From Neoarius graeffei (taxonomy: Eukaryota > Chordata > Actinopteri > Siluriformes > Ariidae): 64,000 bases of DNA. Below, one piece after another: positions 45,682 through 57,200 of the stretch; position 1 is the first letter of the stretch, and each line of letters opens with the position of its first letter. The notes beneath the pieces were generated by a model, which saw nothing but the letters and a program-made list of their open reading frames with translations, had not been told where the DNA came from and ran no database searches. Where the stretch lies: assembly GCF_027579695.1 (NCBI RefSeq), contig NC_083570.1, positions 4,371,001 to 4,435,000 on the forward strand, given 5' to 3'. Both the position numbers and the translations under genes were made by a program.

Positions 45682-46247
45682 CCCTTCATATAATCCTTTT
45701 TTTTTATTCACCTTGTTATCCTGAGATAACGACATAATTATTTCAGGATGTCGAGAAAACAACACAACTAATTCGAGATCTCAAGAAAACAAAACAATTA
45801 TTTCATGATCTCGAGTAAACAGCTGAGAAATGGTTCATTCAGGTGCGCCAAGAGACTTGTGATATGCTGACTTTGGGGCTATTTCTCATTCTGTATAGAC
45901 GCAACTTTGGTCATTAGAATGTCTGGAATAATCAATCACCTAATAAGGCAATATTTTGATCAGGGGTTGACACAGGGAGAGATTGCATTAAGTCTTTTAA
46001 TAAGGGATAATTTCAAAATTAGTCCGCGGCACCTCCGCAGAAGACTGGCCCGGCTTCCTCTCTACCGACAGAGATACAGTGATCCAGCTGAGATCATGAA
46101 ATAATTGTTTTGTTTTCTCGAGATCTCGGAATAACGGTTTTGTTTTCTCGAGATCTCGAATTAGTTGTGTTGTTTTCTTGAGATCCTGAATTAATTATGT
46201 CATTATCTCGGGATAACAAGGTGAATAAAAAAAGATTATATGAAGGG
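45682..46247. mobile_element. Element with long inverted arms (about 135-155 bp)
   Basis: The left arm (45682 to about 45816) starts CCCTTCATATAATC and continues with repeated phrases such as GAGATCTCAAGAAAACAAAA. The right arm (about 46093-46247) is its inverted match, with one extra phrase. The centre (45818-46092) is unique and contains a short reading frame (45919-46104). Likely a non-autonomous relative of a larger transposon. It is nested in the TAGGGTGACCAG element. Confidence 0.8.
45919..46104 (+). pseudogene. Short helix-turn-helix-like ORF inside the long-arm element
   Basis: A 61-codon frame from ATG 45919 to TAA 46102-46104. The stretch HLIRQYFDQGLTQGEIALSL followed by SPRHLRRRLARL looks like the N-terminal helix-turn-helix of transposase/integrase-type proteins, which often read YF.LGL...EI...L...H...S.R.L.R.L. 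The frame runs into the inverted arm and stops, so the catalytic part is absent. I take it as the leftover 5' end of the parent element's transposase. The family name is uncertain. Confidence 0.45.
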
Positions 46248-46846
46248 CCACTCGCGCCTTCCATAAATATACACTCAAACAAAACAGCAGTAAAGGAGGA
46301 GAGGGGCGACAGCCCGAGGAAAGCCCCCACAGGAGCGCACAGCATTTGCAACATAGGCTACCCAACTCAGTACAAGAACAAAGCACTTACAGTGTGTGCA
46401 GTCGGCTTCGTGCACATTGTTCTGCACCTCTCGGAGGAAGGGGTAGGTGCCCTGTAAACCTTTGGAAAAGGTACATTTTCTTTTCAGCATAATTGCTGCG
46501 GCATTACTGCTGCTAGCTGCTAGACAAAGAACATTCGCGCCAGTTAATGTTTATTTTATTGTTGCATGGCAACACGTTCTGTTGTCTGGAATAATGTGGC
46601 TAAATAAACACCCATGCCACAGGGCCAGGGGGCAGTAACCAGGAAAGTTTGCGATTCCTGTCAATTCATCAAAATAGTAAATGCAGACATTTCTCCGCTA
46701 ATGATTCCCACGCTGCTCAGTCGCAAACGTCGTGAGTGGTGAAAACCAGGACATATCCGTGTCCCGACAGACTTTTGTCAGGACTCGGGACACACAACCC
46801 CAAATCGGGACTGTCCCGGTAAAACCGGGACATCTGGTCACCCTAA

Positions 46847-47960
46847 ATAAAGAAACCATTTAATGACCTAAAACCCTGATTTGGAACAGAGTGTGTAAGG
46901 GTTTCTGAAATACATGAGGGTGCAGATCCACTGAGAGCTCTGTAAACCTGTCAGAGAGTTTATGATGGAAGATTTCAGAAAATAAAAGACAGAGATGAGA
47001 ATTGTGTGAACAGTAGTTTCAGCAGCAGAGGGCACAAATGAGCAGTAGTGGAAATGCCCAAATGCCATTATCTGTCTTTAAACCCTTTAAAAATAGAGAT
47101 CTTTTGGTGATTTTATGTAAATTTTGGCACCTTTTAGTGAGTCTGTGCTGTTAAAATCACTGTAGCGTCGAATGTTTGTGTGTATTCGGTACATTAGTGA
47201 TGTTTAAAGCTTGTTGGTGCCTAATGCTAACCGGTTAGCCTGTGTGAGTAGAATGGTGATGTATGATGGAGTGCAGTAGCTTTACATGGTGAACATTTTA
47301 CAGTCTCTCTGTCACTAGTATTGGGAGTTATTGCTAAAGATAATATAGTTCATAAATCTGAATGAACTGAATCTTGTGTTAATTATTTTTATTTCAGTTG
47401 TTTTCCATGAGTGTGAATGTGTATGAGGAGAAAATTAGTAGCAGAAGTGGAGTAAAGTCTTTAACTGAGTTTATAAAACACTATAAAGCACAAACAAATC
47501 TCCAAACTTTTATTGACTGCATTTTCATTTCTATCATTACAATGAGCTCTTTATAAATCTTAAAGATACAAAACATGTTTTTTTTTCCTTTTCACTGGAT
47601 ATCAAGTCAATTATTCTTGTTTCTGTGCTTTAATTATATTTAAAACTTCCAATCAAATTCATTTTAGTAAAATGTAGAGCTGCAACTGCTGATTATTTTG
47701 ATATTCAATTCATCTGTCAACTATTTTTCATTAATTGATTTGTTTATTCATTTTAAATACAACAATATGTAAAATATATATTTGCAGCATTTTAATCAGC
47801 TCTAGTACAGAACTCTTTCTGAACTTGGCTGAATTAAATAACAGTTCACTAACTACAATACAACCTTACTGACATTTATCAGATAATCTCTAACAGGATC
47901 AGAATATTATCAAGTGCTCACATCAGCCAAATGAGCCATTCACACTAATGCAAGGTGAGA
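46847..47960 (-). repeat. Inverted copy of a finTRIM 5' flank, gene absent
   Basis: The reverse complement of 30890-31985, recognisable throughout (for example GATGGAAGATTTCAGAAAATA at about 46965). On the minus strand a finTRIM exon 1 would be expected below 46847, but transposon sequence is found there instead. A truncated fourth unit is the simplest reading. Confidence 0.75.
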
Positions 47961-48700
47961 TTATTATATACAATGTTTCCAGAAATGTTTGTAGATTGTA
48001 AAATATAAATTAAAAGAGAATGTGATTCTTTGCAAATCATGGAAATGCTGTATTTCATTGAAAATAGTACAAAGACAACATATCAAATGTTGAAGCAGAG
48101 AATTTTTTTGTCTGTTTTTTAAATATACACTCATTTAGAATTTGATGCAAGCAACGCATTTCAAGAAAGTTCCAGAAAGAACGGGGCATGTTTACCACTG
48201 TGTTCCATCACCTCTACTTTTAACAACACTCTGTAAATGTTTGGGAACTGAAGAGACTGCTGTCGTTTTGGAAGTGAAATGTTGTCCCATTCTTCCCTGA
48301 TATATACTTTCAGTTGCTCCTTCATCAAGTTTTCTGTTTTGTTTAATTTGTGCCAGATGTTTTCAGTGGGAGACAGATCTGGATTTCAGGCAGGCCAGTT
48401 TAGCACCCAGACTCTTTTATGACTGAGCCATGCAGTTGTAATGCATGCAGAATGCGGTTTGACTTTGACTTGCTGAAATAAGCCAGGCCTTCCCTGAACA
48501 AGACATCATCTGGCTGTTGCTCCAAAAACTGTAAATATAATTCAGCATTAATGGTGCCTGCCCAGATGTGCACTCTACCCATGCCATGTGCACTAATGCA
48601 CCCACATACCATCATAGATGCTGGCTTTTGAACTGTGCACTGATAACAAGCTGGATGGACAGTCCCTATACTCTTTAGCCTAGAGGATGCAGTGTCAATG
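47961..48700 (-). mobile_element. Tc1/mariner remnant, inverted copy
   Basis: The minus-strand piece 48708-48400 reads HPACYQCTVQKPASMMVCG and then ISAHGMGRVHIWAGTINAEL, the middle of a Tc1-type transposase. The rest, down to about 47966, mirrors the 3' end of the copy at 29925-30877. Broken. Confidence 0.75.
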
Positions 48701-48719
48701 ATTTTCATTTGTGAAAAAG

Positions 48720-50050
48720 TTACTGAAGAGGCAACATTGCTGTGAGAATCACTTATTCACAATCTCCCTTTTCTACAACAGCAACTCTGACAGAAGTACA
48801 GCTACAGTTATAACATGTGTATACACTCATTCTAATGAGTTAGCCTTTCTACATTTACAGCTCATTCATCAGGACTTACACAGAGAAAACGCCACACCAC
48901 ATAATCTAGGACAACTAATAAACAGATCAAAAATGTGTAATTTAACAAAGAAAATCTAATTACTTTTTTAAAAAGTGGAGATTCTGCAGTTGCTGCACAC
49001 CCACCCCTCTTCTAAAGGGGATGAGGTGCAGTGGGTGAAGATGTTCCACCAAAAGCAAGAGTTTTTTCATTAACTTAGCTATTCGTGCATAAAAATACTT
49101 TTTATCTTTCTTGAGCCCCAACTCACAAATCTAAGCTTGAAGGTTGATTATATATATGGTAATTACATTTTAAGCTTGGGTTTTATAAAGCTCATGAGCT
49201 GACATCGTTCCTGCTTAGAATTATGACTAGGATACAATCAATCTCAGAATTCCAAACATGACTTGAAAAGGGGGTCCATTTCAGTATTACGAACTTTTCT
49301 GGATAACAAACTATTTGGATGTCCCCCAAGGAGTTGATTAACGCGGGGTTGTAGTGTGTTTTATTTTTATATAGTATGACCTTAAAATGTTGTTCTGTTC
49401 TGGCTTTATTACTGTTTATTAGTTATTTAATGAGAGGCTGCTGAATATGAAACAAATAGAAATTTATTATGCTAAAGTCATGAGAGATCATTTTCTTTTT
49501 AAAATTTGAGTTTCTTGTCTGACAGTTAATTTTTAACATTCCCTTTTTAAAAGTAGACGGCCTTTTGATTTCATAAAATCGCTGAAATTTATTTCTCTCT
49601 CAAATTTGGTCATTGTGATATATGGTTATTTCTGTAATATATATATAAACCCAGGCCATTTTGTGGCTGGTAAGTTATTTATTTTGAGGGGATTCCTCGC
49701 AAATAATGTGCAAGAAATCACTCGCTTTGTGCAGTCAAGCAGACAGAGGAAGTCCAGTGTGCGCATGCGCAGGTTTTCATTGACCATGCACTGACCCAGT
49801 TACGTCATTTTGCCATGAGATGATGAGCTAATCTCAATAATATTTGCACTGCAACTTCAGTATTCAAGTTGTGACAGAAAATATGACGGAGCCAGTGGAC
49901 CCTACACCTCAAATGCTGGTTAGTCTGTTTCTCCCTGTCGTAAATATTGTAATTAGTGAAGAACATGCTGCAATTAGCTTGAATATGTATCTTTTTGAGG
50001 CGAACTTGAACCTGGTCACTCATCTTGTTGAAGTCCTTTTTTCACTGAGC
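48720..50050. other. No gene recognised
   Basis: About 1.3 kb of AT-rich sequence with only short frames lacking domains. No match was noticed to the other two units until about 50050, where the shared 3' flank of the finTRIM genes begins in inverted orientation. Confidence 0.5.
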
Positions 50051-50300
50051 GTATTCTAGCCAATTATTCAGAACAAAAATTATGTATTGATTTCACAATG
50101 TAAATATCATTCCCGTGCATTAGATAGTTTACGTAGAAGATTCTTTTTTTATCATTGCGATGGTGAAGACCGCTGAGCAAAAATGTGTGTAATTAGGCTA
50201 TGCACCTATATTGCACAACTTCTGGTGAACAACCTCTCGATTCACTATCATACTGTGCAGTTTATTTCATTGAGCAAGACAGTATACGGTTCTTTTTCAC

Positions 50301-50559
50301 TGTGGCAGCGAAGGCGTGGTCAAGCACCGGTTTGTGAATGGCATGCAAGCCTGGTGAAGGTGCTATGTGTGTGTGTGTGTGTGTGTAGTGTGAATTTCTT
50401 CCCCTGGCTGAAATCACGTTGGTGCAGTGGCACACAGTTTATTTTGAACCTGCTAAAAAGCGTGTTTTGTGTTAAGTGACAGTTTAAAAAATAAAAACTA
50501 AAGTGACATTGAGCCCGCCTGCCTGTTTCAGTGTTCACTATATAAGCGAAGCCGTTCCA
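50301..50559 (+). mobile_element. Solo LTR, GMR1-like, downstream of gene 3
   Basis: The inverted counterpart of the solo LTRs at 21617 and 37859. It begins TGTGGCAGCGAAGGCGTGG, nearly the start of the whole GMR1 element's LTR, and ends near CCGTTCCA. It contains a (GT)n run. Its presence at all three genes indicates one ancestral insertion. Confidence 0.7.
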
Positions 50560-51240
50560 TTCATCTTTTTGATTTTTGTATTTGCTCATGTTTTTGCCAA
50601 ACGTAGTGATCAGAAGTAATAGCTTTGGGAATACAAACCCTCCACTACATTTGTAATGCCACTAATACACTTTCCTAAACTCGACTTTTGTATAACCTCG
50701 TGAATTTCCTGTATAACCCACCCGTTTCAGACATGAACCCGAGTAGAGAAAAAAATCTTTAAAGTTTGATTGAAGGAGTGACAGGATGTCTGATCTGTTC
50801 TCTCAGGTTGCAAATTTGTATCCCACAACAGGGAAACCCCGCCACGTTATGCATGACATAGCATCTTGGATTAGGTCACGGTGAGGCAAGAAAAAAATGG
50901 CAGAGAATTTAGGGCCACATGGCTCGAAATTCATTAATTGTTCTTTTAGGGAAAAAAAGTAATAAAATTTGAAGTCCGAGTTTCGAATTCAGTAGCATTC
51001 GGTCCACTAAAAAAGAATTGGGTGTCAGGGAAAATTATTTTTATGGCCTAAATTAAAAAAAAATCTGAGAGGCAGTCTACCTTTAATTATTATACATTTA
51101 CATTATACATGCTTTAACTTAAATAATAAAGTGACTGTTTTTTGTCCAGCTGGATTGTGTTCTAATAAAACAGACGATTGACCAACAATGTGGCAACGTG
51201 CAGGAATTTTACATAAAAAAGAAAAAAAAAACACTTTTTT
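50560..51240. other. Shared 3' flank of finTRIM gene 3
   Basis: Non-coding. Bases 50810-51110 are the inverted match of 21240-21500 and 37440-37700 behind genes 1 and 2. An insertion or divergence of about 200 bp near 50590-50800 is specific to this copy. Confidence 0.55.
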
Positions 51241-51244
51241 TTTA

Positions 51245-54200
51245 CTATGGATCACACAATCTCACAGTAGAACCAGAAAACCAGTAGAACGCTAACCCAG
51301 AAACTTTGAAGAACCCAAACCCAGCATATAGAGTCTGAGTGAATGTGGTGTGGACTCTGTGGAGGAGCTTCATCGTGTCAGAGACGCTGTAGAAGGACAG
51401 AGTTCCTGCACTGTGATCCACATACACTCCTATTCTGGAGGGTGATGGAACTTTGAGATCAGTCTTAATGCTGTTGTGCCAGAAAGAAAGAGAAGAAGAA
51501 GAACACCACAGACTCCAGGACTGATTGTTGCCTCCAAACCCACACTCATTACCCAGTCCTTTCCTGCTGATGTCTTTATATGAGACTGATATGGACACAC
51601 CACCAGCACCGCTCCACTCCACCTCCCAGTAACAGCGTCCACACACACTCTCCTTACACAACACCTGACAGTTGGAATCAAATCTCTCTGGATGATCAGA
51701 GTAACGCTGCTCTCTCCCACTATCTCTCACTGCTCTGTTCTTCTCAGACAGAATGAGGTGACGATGTGCCGTGTTGGGATCCAGAGTCAGATAAGAGAAA
51801 TCTAAAATAAAAGAGAGAAACAAACTGAACAGTGTGAACATGTTGGGTTTAATTCACACAGTATATTTATATGAAGTGTGTGTGTGTGTGTGTTAGATGT
51901 ACATTTCAGAAAATCTTCTCTGCTCAGTGCTTCTGGTCCTGAAATGATCTGAACTGCTGCAGCTGTGGAGAGAAAAATGGAAACATGAGTTTGTGTAAAA
52001 GATGGAAAGAGTTTGAAGTGATCCAGTCAGTTTATTCATTTTAAATCAGTGTTTTAGTTCAAAGTGTCGGGTGAATAAAGTGTCTGCAGAAAAGAAAGCA
52101 GGAGCATCGCTAAGAAATAACACATCACTGTGTTTCTCCAGCAGGAACAGCTCCTCTTACCATGTGGAGGGATTTTGTTGAATTCCTCCTTACAGAATTC
52201 CTCGAGTCTCTTTTTCAGATCTGAGAGAGAATTCCTCACTCCATCAAATGAGAGATGTTGATGGACAGTGACGCTGGATGTGTGAAATTCTGGTCCGATA
52301 AGTGGAGGAGATCGACGTCCAGAAGCTAAAACCTACAGAAAGCAAATGAAATGTAAAACCCACTTGTGATGTCAGACAGGGTCATTTATTGTTCCCTTAA
52401 TGAGAGGTGTTTTAGAGAGTGTGTGAGGAACAGCTGGCTCTGTAGATCAGACAGTGAGTGTTACCTGGAGGAAATGGATGTGATCGTGTGTGTGTGAAAG
52501 CTGCTCCAGCTCAGTGACTCTCCTCTGAAGATCAGCAATCTCCTGCTCCAGTTGCTCCAGGAGTCGTTCAGCTCGACTCAGTTCAGCCTTCTCCTGATCT
52601 CTGATCAGCTCCGTCACCTCCCAGCGCTTTTTCTCCATGGAGCTGATCAGCTCAGTAAAGATCCTCTCACTGTCCTCCACTGCTGTCTGTGCACTGAGCT
52701 GTTAGGACACACACACACACAAGATTTAAAGCTCATCTATCATTCCCTCTCTTACTGGGACTGTAAATGACTCGTTGTCCATGTTGTGTGTGTTTCTAGG
52801 AGCAGCTCTGTCTCTGCTCACTGCTCACCTTTATAGTGTTCACAGCCTGTTTCAGCTCCTGCACCTTCTTCTGCTTCTCCTGGATTCTCTGCTGGGATTT
52901 CATCTGCTCCTCCTTTAACTCACTCTGAGGACAAATAAAATACATTCAGCTTTTTATACAGTACGAGCGAACTGGTTCCATATTAATGTCAGTTCAAAGT
53001 ACATTCATGTTTCTTACAGCTGTGAATGTTCTGTTCTCTGTGTGTTTTATTTTGTGTGGATTTTTTGGGGTTTTTTTGTGGCAATGAGGGTGTGGTCAAG
53101 CACCAGTTTGTGAACAGAGGGCGAGGCCAGGGAAGGTGAGTTGCAAATTGTTCTCACCTGTTGGTAACTCGTGTGTCTGTTTTGCAAGAATGACAGGGTA
53201 GTGAAAAAAGGGGGAGAGCGAAGAGGTGGTCGTCTCCTGATTAGAGAATGCATGTATGTATGTGACAAGACAACCTTAAAGCTGAAAAGCCAAACTGACA
53301 AATAAAGAAGACTGTGTTCATCACTATTTCCCGCCTATCTGCACTTCACTATTCCACCCACCTTAGGGACATATGAAAGTGGTGCCGAAAGCCAGGAATA
53401 CTGAAGGAAACCATCAATGGAGTCCTCCCCACTCAAGAATGTCACCTATGCCCTTGCTGCCACCCAACAGAGCCAGTAGCAAGCCCTGATCTCCCTCCAT
53501 AAGGAGTAAGAGCAGCACTTTGAAGCCTTGCTGCTGGCTCAACAAGATGATCGCCAGGCGTTCCAGCACCTGCTCGTGTTGGTGAGGTCCTTGACTGCTA
53601 CAGCTGCAGACCTTCCCCATGTCACCCAAGCGAAGATGGGGCCACATGATGATCTAGAAGCCTTCATCATGCTATTTGAGCAGGCGGCAGAGGCGTGGGG
53701 ATGGACAGTCAAGTGATGCATGACTCATCTAGCCCAGCATGTTGCGCAGCAGCTCCCCATCGACAGTCGGCTCAACTATGCCAACTTGAGGCAAGCCATC
53801 CTGCAGCTTGTCAGTTGCTTCCTGGAACAACACCATCAGCACTTCCACACATTGACATTGGAAGAAGTTGGCTGGCCATTCGCTTTTGGCCAACAGCTCC
53901 AAGATGCCTGTTGGTGGTGGCTGAGGGTGGAAGACTGTGACACTGAGTCATCAATGTGGTGGGGCTGGAGCAGTTCATCGTGTGGCTGCCGGAAGGGACA
54001 GTAGAGTAAGAACAGTGGAGTGGGTCCAGTACCACCGCCCAGTGTTGCCGGATCGTGCAATCAAGCTGACAGAGGACCATTTGGTGGCAGTTTCAGTGGC
54101 AGGTGGACATCCTGCCTCTTCTCTCTGTCTCTCCCTTTCTCTCTCTCTCTCTCTCTCTCTCTCCCCTCCCCTCTTCCTGTCCCCACCCTGTTCTCCCACC

Positions 54201-57200
54201 ACAGAAATGGGGGCTGGCCCTCCAGCAGCTGGTTCACTGCGCCTGTGATGTACCTGTCCTTCCTTTCTCTTCTGTGTCTTCTCACCCTCAGGTGAGTGAT
54301 CCTCAAAACACCAGTACAGAGGTGAAGCCTGGGCTGGTTTGGTGGCACTGCGGGGAACCCAGACATCTCCGGGAGCAGTTCTCTGCGATGGAGGTGGGAG
54401 CAGTGGTCCCGGATCCCCAACATGCCAGAGACTGCCCTTGATCAGGCTGGAGTGTATTGCATGTTCATGGGGATAAATAACATGCATTGGTGGATTCCGG
54501 CTGCAGTTAGACCTTAATCCACCAAAGCCTGGTTCAAGGTGAGGCATTGAGGGGGAGCACAAGTGGTCAATGTTTTGTGTGTACACGGGGATGTTCATGA
54601 ATATCTGCTAGTGTCCATCGACATACTATTCTGGATGAAAAGCATAGGGTCGAGGCGGTGGTGGGTAGCCCATGCCTCACCCACCCACTAATTCTGGGGA
54701 CAGATTGGCTGGGGTTTAAAGGTTTAATCAAGCATGAAGTAGTGGGCAGGTCCTGGGGTAACTCATCACGAGGAATTCCGGTGTGGCATTGACTGGGGAA
54801 GCCGTCTCAGAGCCATCCATGTCAGCATCATGTCAGAGCGATACGAGGAGCAGGAAGCGGCCTGCCCCTCCTCTCTCTCTCTCTCAGGAATTCTCTCGAG
54901 GATTTCCCATTAGAACAAATGCAAGACAAGACTCTGTGTCATGCTTTTGACCAAGTGAGAGTAGGCGATGGTCAGACTCTCTAGCCAAATACAACACTCG
55001 CCTTCTTGTACTTTGCAATTATTAAAGATAGGTTATACTGAGTGACGCAGGGCACTCAAACCCATGAACAAATAACCCAATTGTTTTTGTAATCCCAAAA
55101 AACCATAGGGAACTTAACTTCATGCAGCTCACTTTAACACTCTGGCCGGACGCTTAGGTCATGATAAGACACTAGCCCAAATTATGACCCGGTTTTATTG
55201 GCCAGGGATTTGTGGTGATAACCAGAAGTGGTGTGCAGCATGCTGCAAATGCCAGCTGGTGAATCCAGTGGCCACTCCAAAAGCACCATTGTGCCTTCTC
55301 CCTCTAATCAAGACCCTCTTTTAAGGAATTTGCATGGATCTCGTCGGGCCATTAGCTTGGTTGACACGAGGATTTTTTTTTTTTATTTTAGTCCTAGTGG
55401 AATATGCAGCACGATATCTGGAAACAGTCCTGCTGCATACATATCTGCAAGCAATGTGGCAGAGACACTGTTTAAAATTATCTCCCAAGTCGGGATTCCC
55501 AAAGAAATCCTGACTGACCAAGGCATGACATTCATGTCATGCACACTTCGCAAGCTTTATGAGTTATTGGGGATTAAATCCATCTGCACCACTGTGTATC
55601 ACCCACAAACAGATGGTTTGGTAGAACAATTCAACCAAACACTTAAAAACTTAATTCAGAAGTTTGTAAGCGAAGACACATGTAACTGGGATAAATGGCT
55701 CGAAACCCTGTTATTCGCAGTATGAGAGGTCCCGCAAGCATCCATGGGATTCTCCCCATTTGAATGATTGCATGGGCATAAGCCTTGCAGCATTTTGGAT
55801 GTGTTGCGGGAAAACTAGGAGGAGGGACCTTCAAAGAGTAAAAATGAAATTCAATACATTCTTGACCTGTGCGCAAAGCTTCACACACTCAGTCACTTAA
55901 CCCAGTAGAATTTATGGCAGGTGAAAAAACCTCAAGCCCTGATGTACAACAGGGGTGCGCACCTTAGAGAGTTCACCTTGGTAGATAAAGTACTTGTATT
56001 ATTGCTCACTTTGAGCTCAAAATTAATCGCTAAGAGGCAAGGGCCCTTTGAGGTCACACGGTGAATCAGGAATGTCGACTATGAGTTGAGGCGAACGGAT
56101 AGGGGTGGGGTGCTACAAGTATACCACCTCAACCTATGTAAACATTGGAAGGGGGTCCCCATGGCATTGGCATTGGTAGTTCCAGAGAGGGCAGAGTTGG
56201 GGCTGGAGGTAAAAATGAAAGTAACCACTCAAGCCACTCCGGTCCCCTGTGGAGACCACCTCTCACCAGCCCATCTCACAGAGGTTGCCAGGTTGCAAGC
56301 AGAGTTTTCTGATATGTTATTGCCCCTTCCCATCTGCACTCACCTCATTTAACATCACGTTGAGACACCCCCAGGGTTGGTGGTGCATAGCCGCCCATAT
56401 CGCTTACCTGAACACAAGAAAGTGGTGGTTCGGGATGAACTCAAGGCCATACTCGAAATGAGAATAATTGAGGAGTCCCACAGTGATTGGAGCAGCCTGG
56501 TGGTCTTGGTTCGCAAGACCAATGGATCGGTCCGGTTCTGTGTGGACTGTCGGAAAGTCACTGTGGTGTCTAAATTCGATGTGTACCCAATGCCTCAAAT
56601 TGATGAGTTGCTCAGTTGATTAGGTGCTGCTCGCATTTATTCGACACTGGATTTGACAAAGGGATATTAGCAGATCCCCTTGACTCCTCTATCCCGAGAA
56701 AAAAACGGCCTTTTCCACAAAGTTTGGCTTACACCAATTCATCATTCTTCCTTTTGGGTTATTCAGTGCTCCCACTATGTTCCAGTGGCTCATGGACAAA
56801 ATCCTCTGCCCCCATGCATGCTAAGCTAATAAAGACATACCCCAAAAGACTTGCAGCTGTAATTGCAGCAAAAGGTGGCTCCACAAAGTATTCACTTTGG
56901 GGATGTGAATACCTATGCACACTCCAGGTTTCTGTTTTTTCATCTTAATTATTGTTTGTGTCACAATAAAACAACTATTTGTACCTTTAAAGTGGTAGGC
57001 ATATTGTGTAAATCAAATGGTGCTAACCCCCCAAAATCCATTTAAATTCCATCTTGTAATGTGACAAAACAGGACAAACACCAAGGGGGATGAATACTTT
57101 TGCAAGACACTGTACAACATTGTTCTTTAAAAGGCTTTTTTCTGCACTACATTGTCAAAAGTATCTGGACACCTGGCCATCAGACCCATGTGTGTTTTTC

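Larger units (their letters stand above)
44695..46845. mobile_element. DNA transposon with TAGGGTGACCAGAT ends
   Basis: A 2.15-kb element. The left end is TAGGGTGACCAGATTTC; the right end, reversed, is TAGGGTGACCAGATGTCCCGG. Further GGGACA/CCCGGT words lie near both ends. It contains a SINE (45032-45406) and a palindromic element (45682-46247). I see no transposase of its own. It separates Tc1 T3 from the inverted TRIM flank at 46847. Its superfamily cannot be settled from the sequence alone. Confidence 0.75.

Noticed and set aside
48711-48959. 82-codon frame as a small gene
   Set aside because: It has no recognisable domain, no splice or promoter context, and low-complexity composition.
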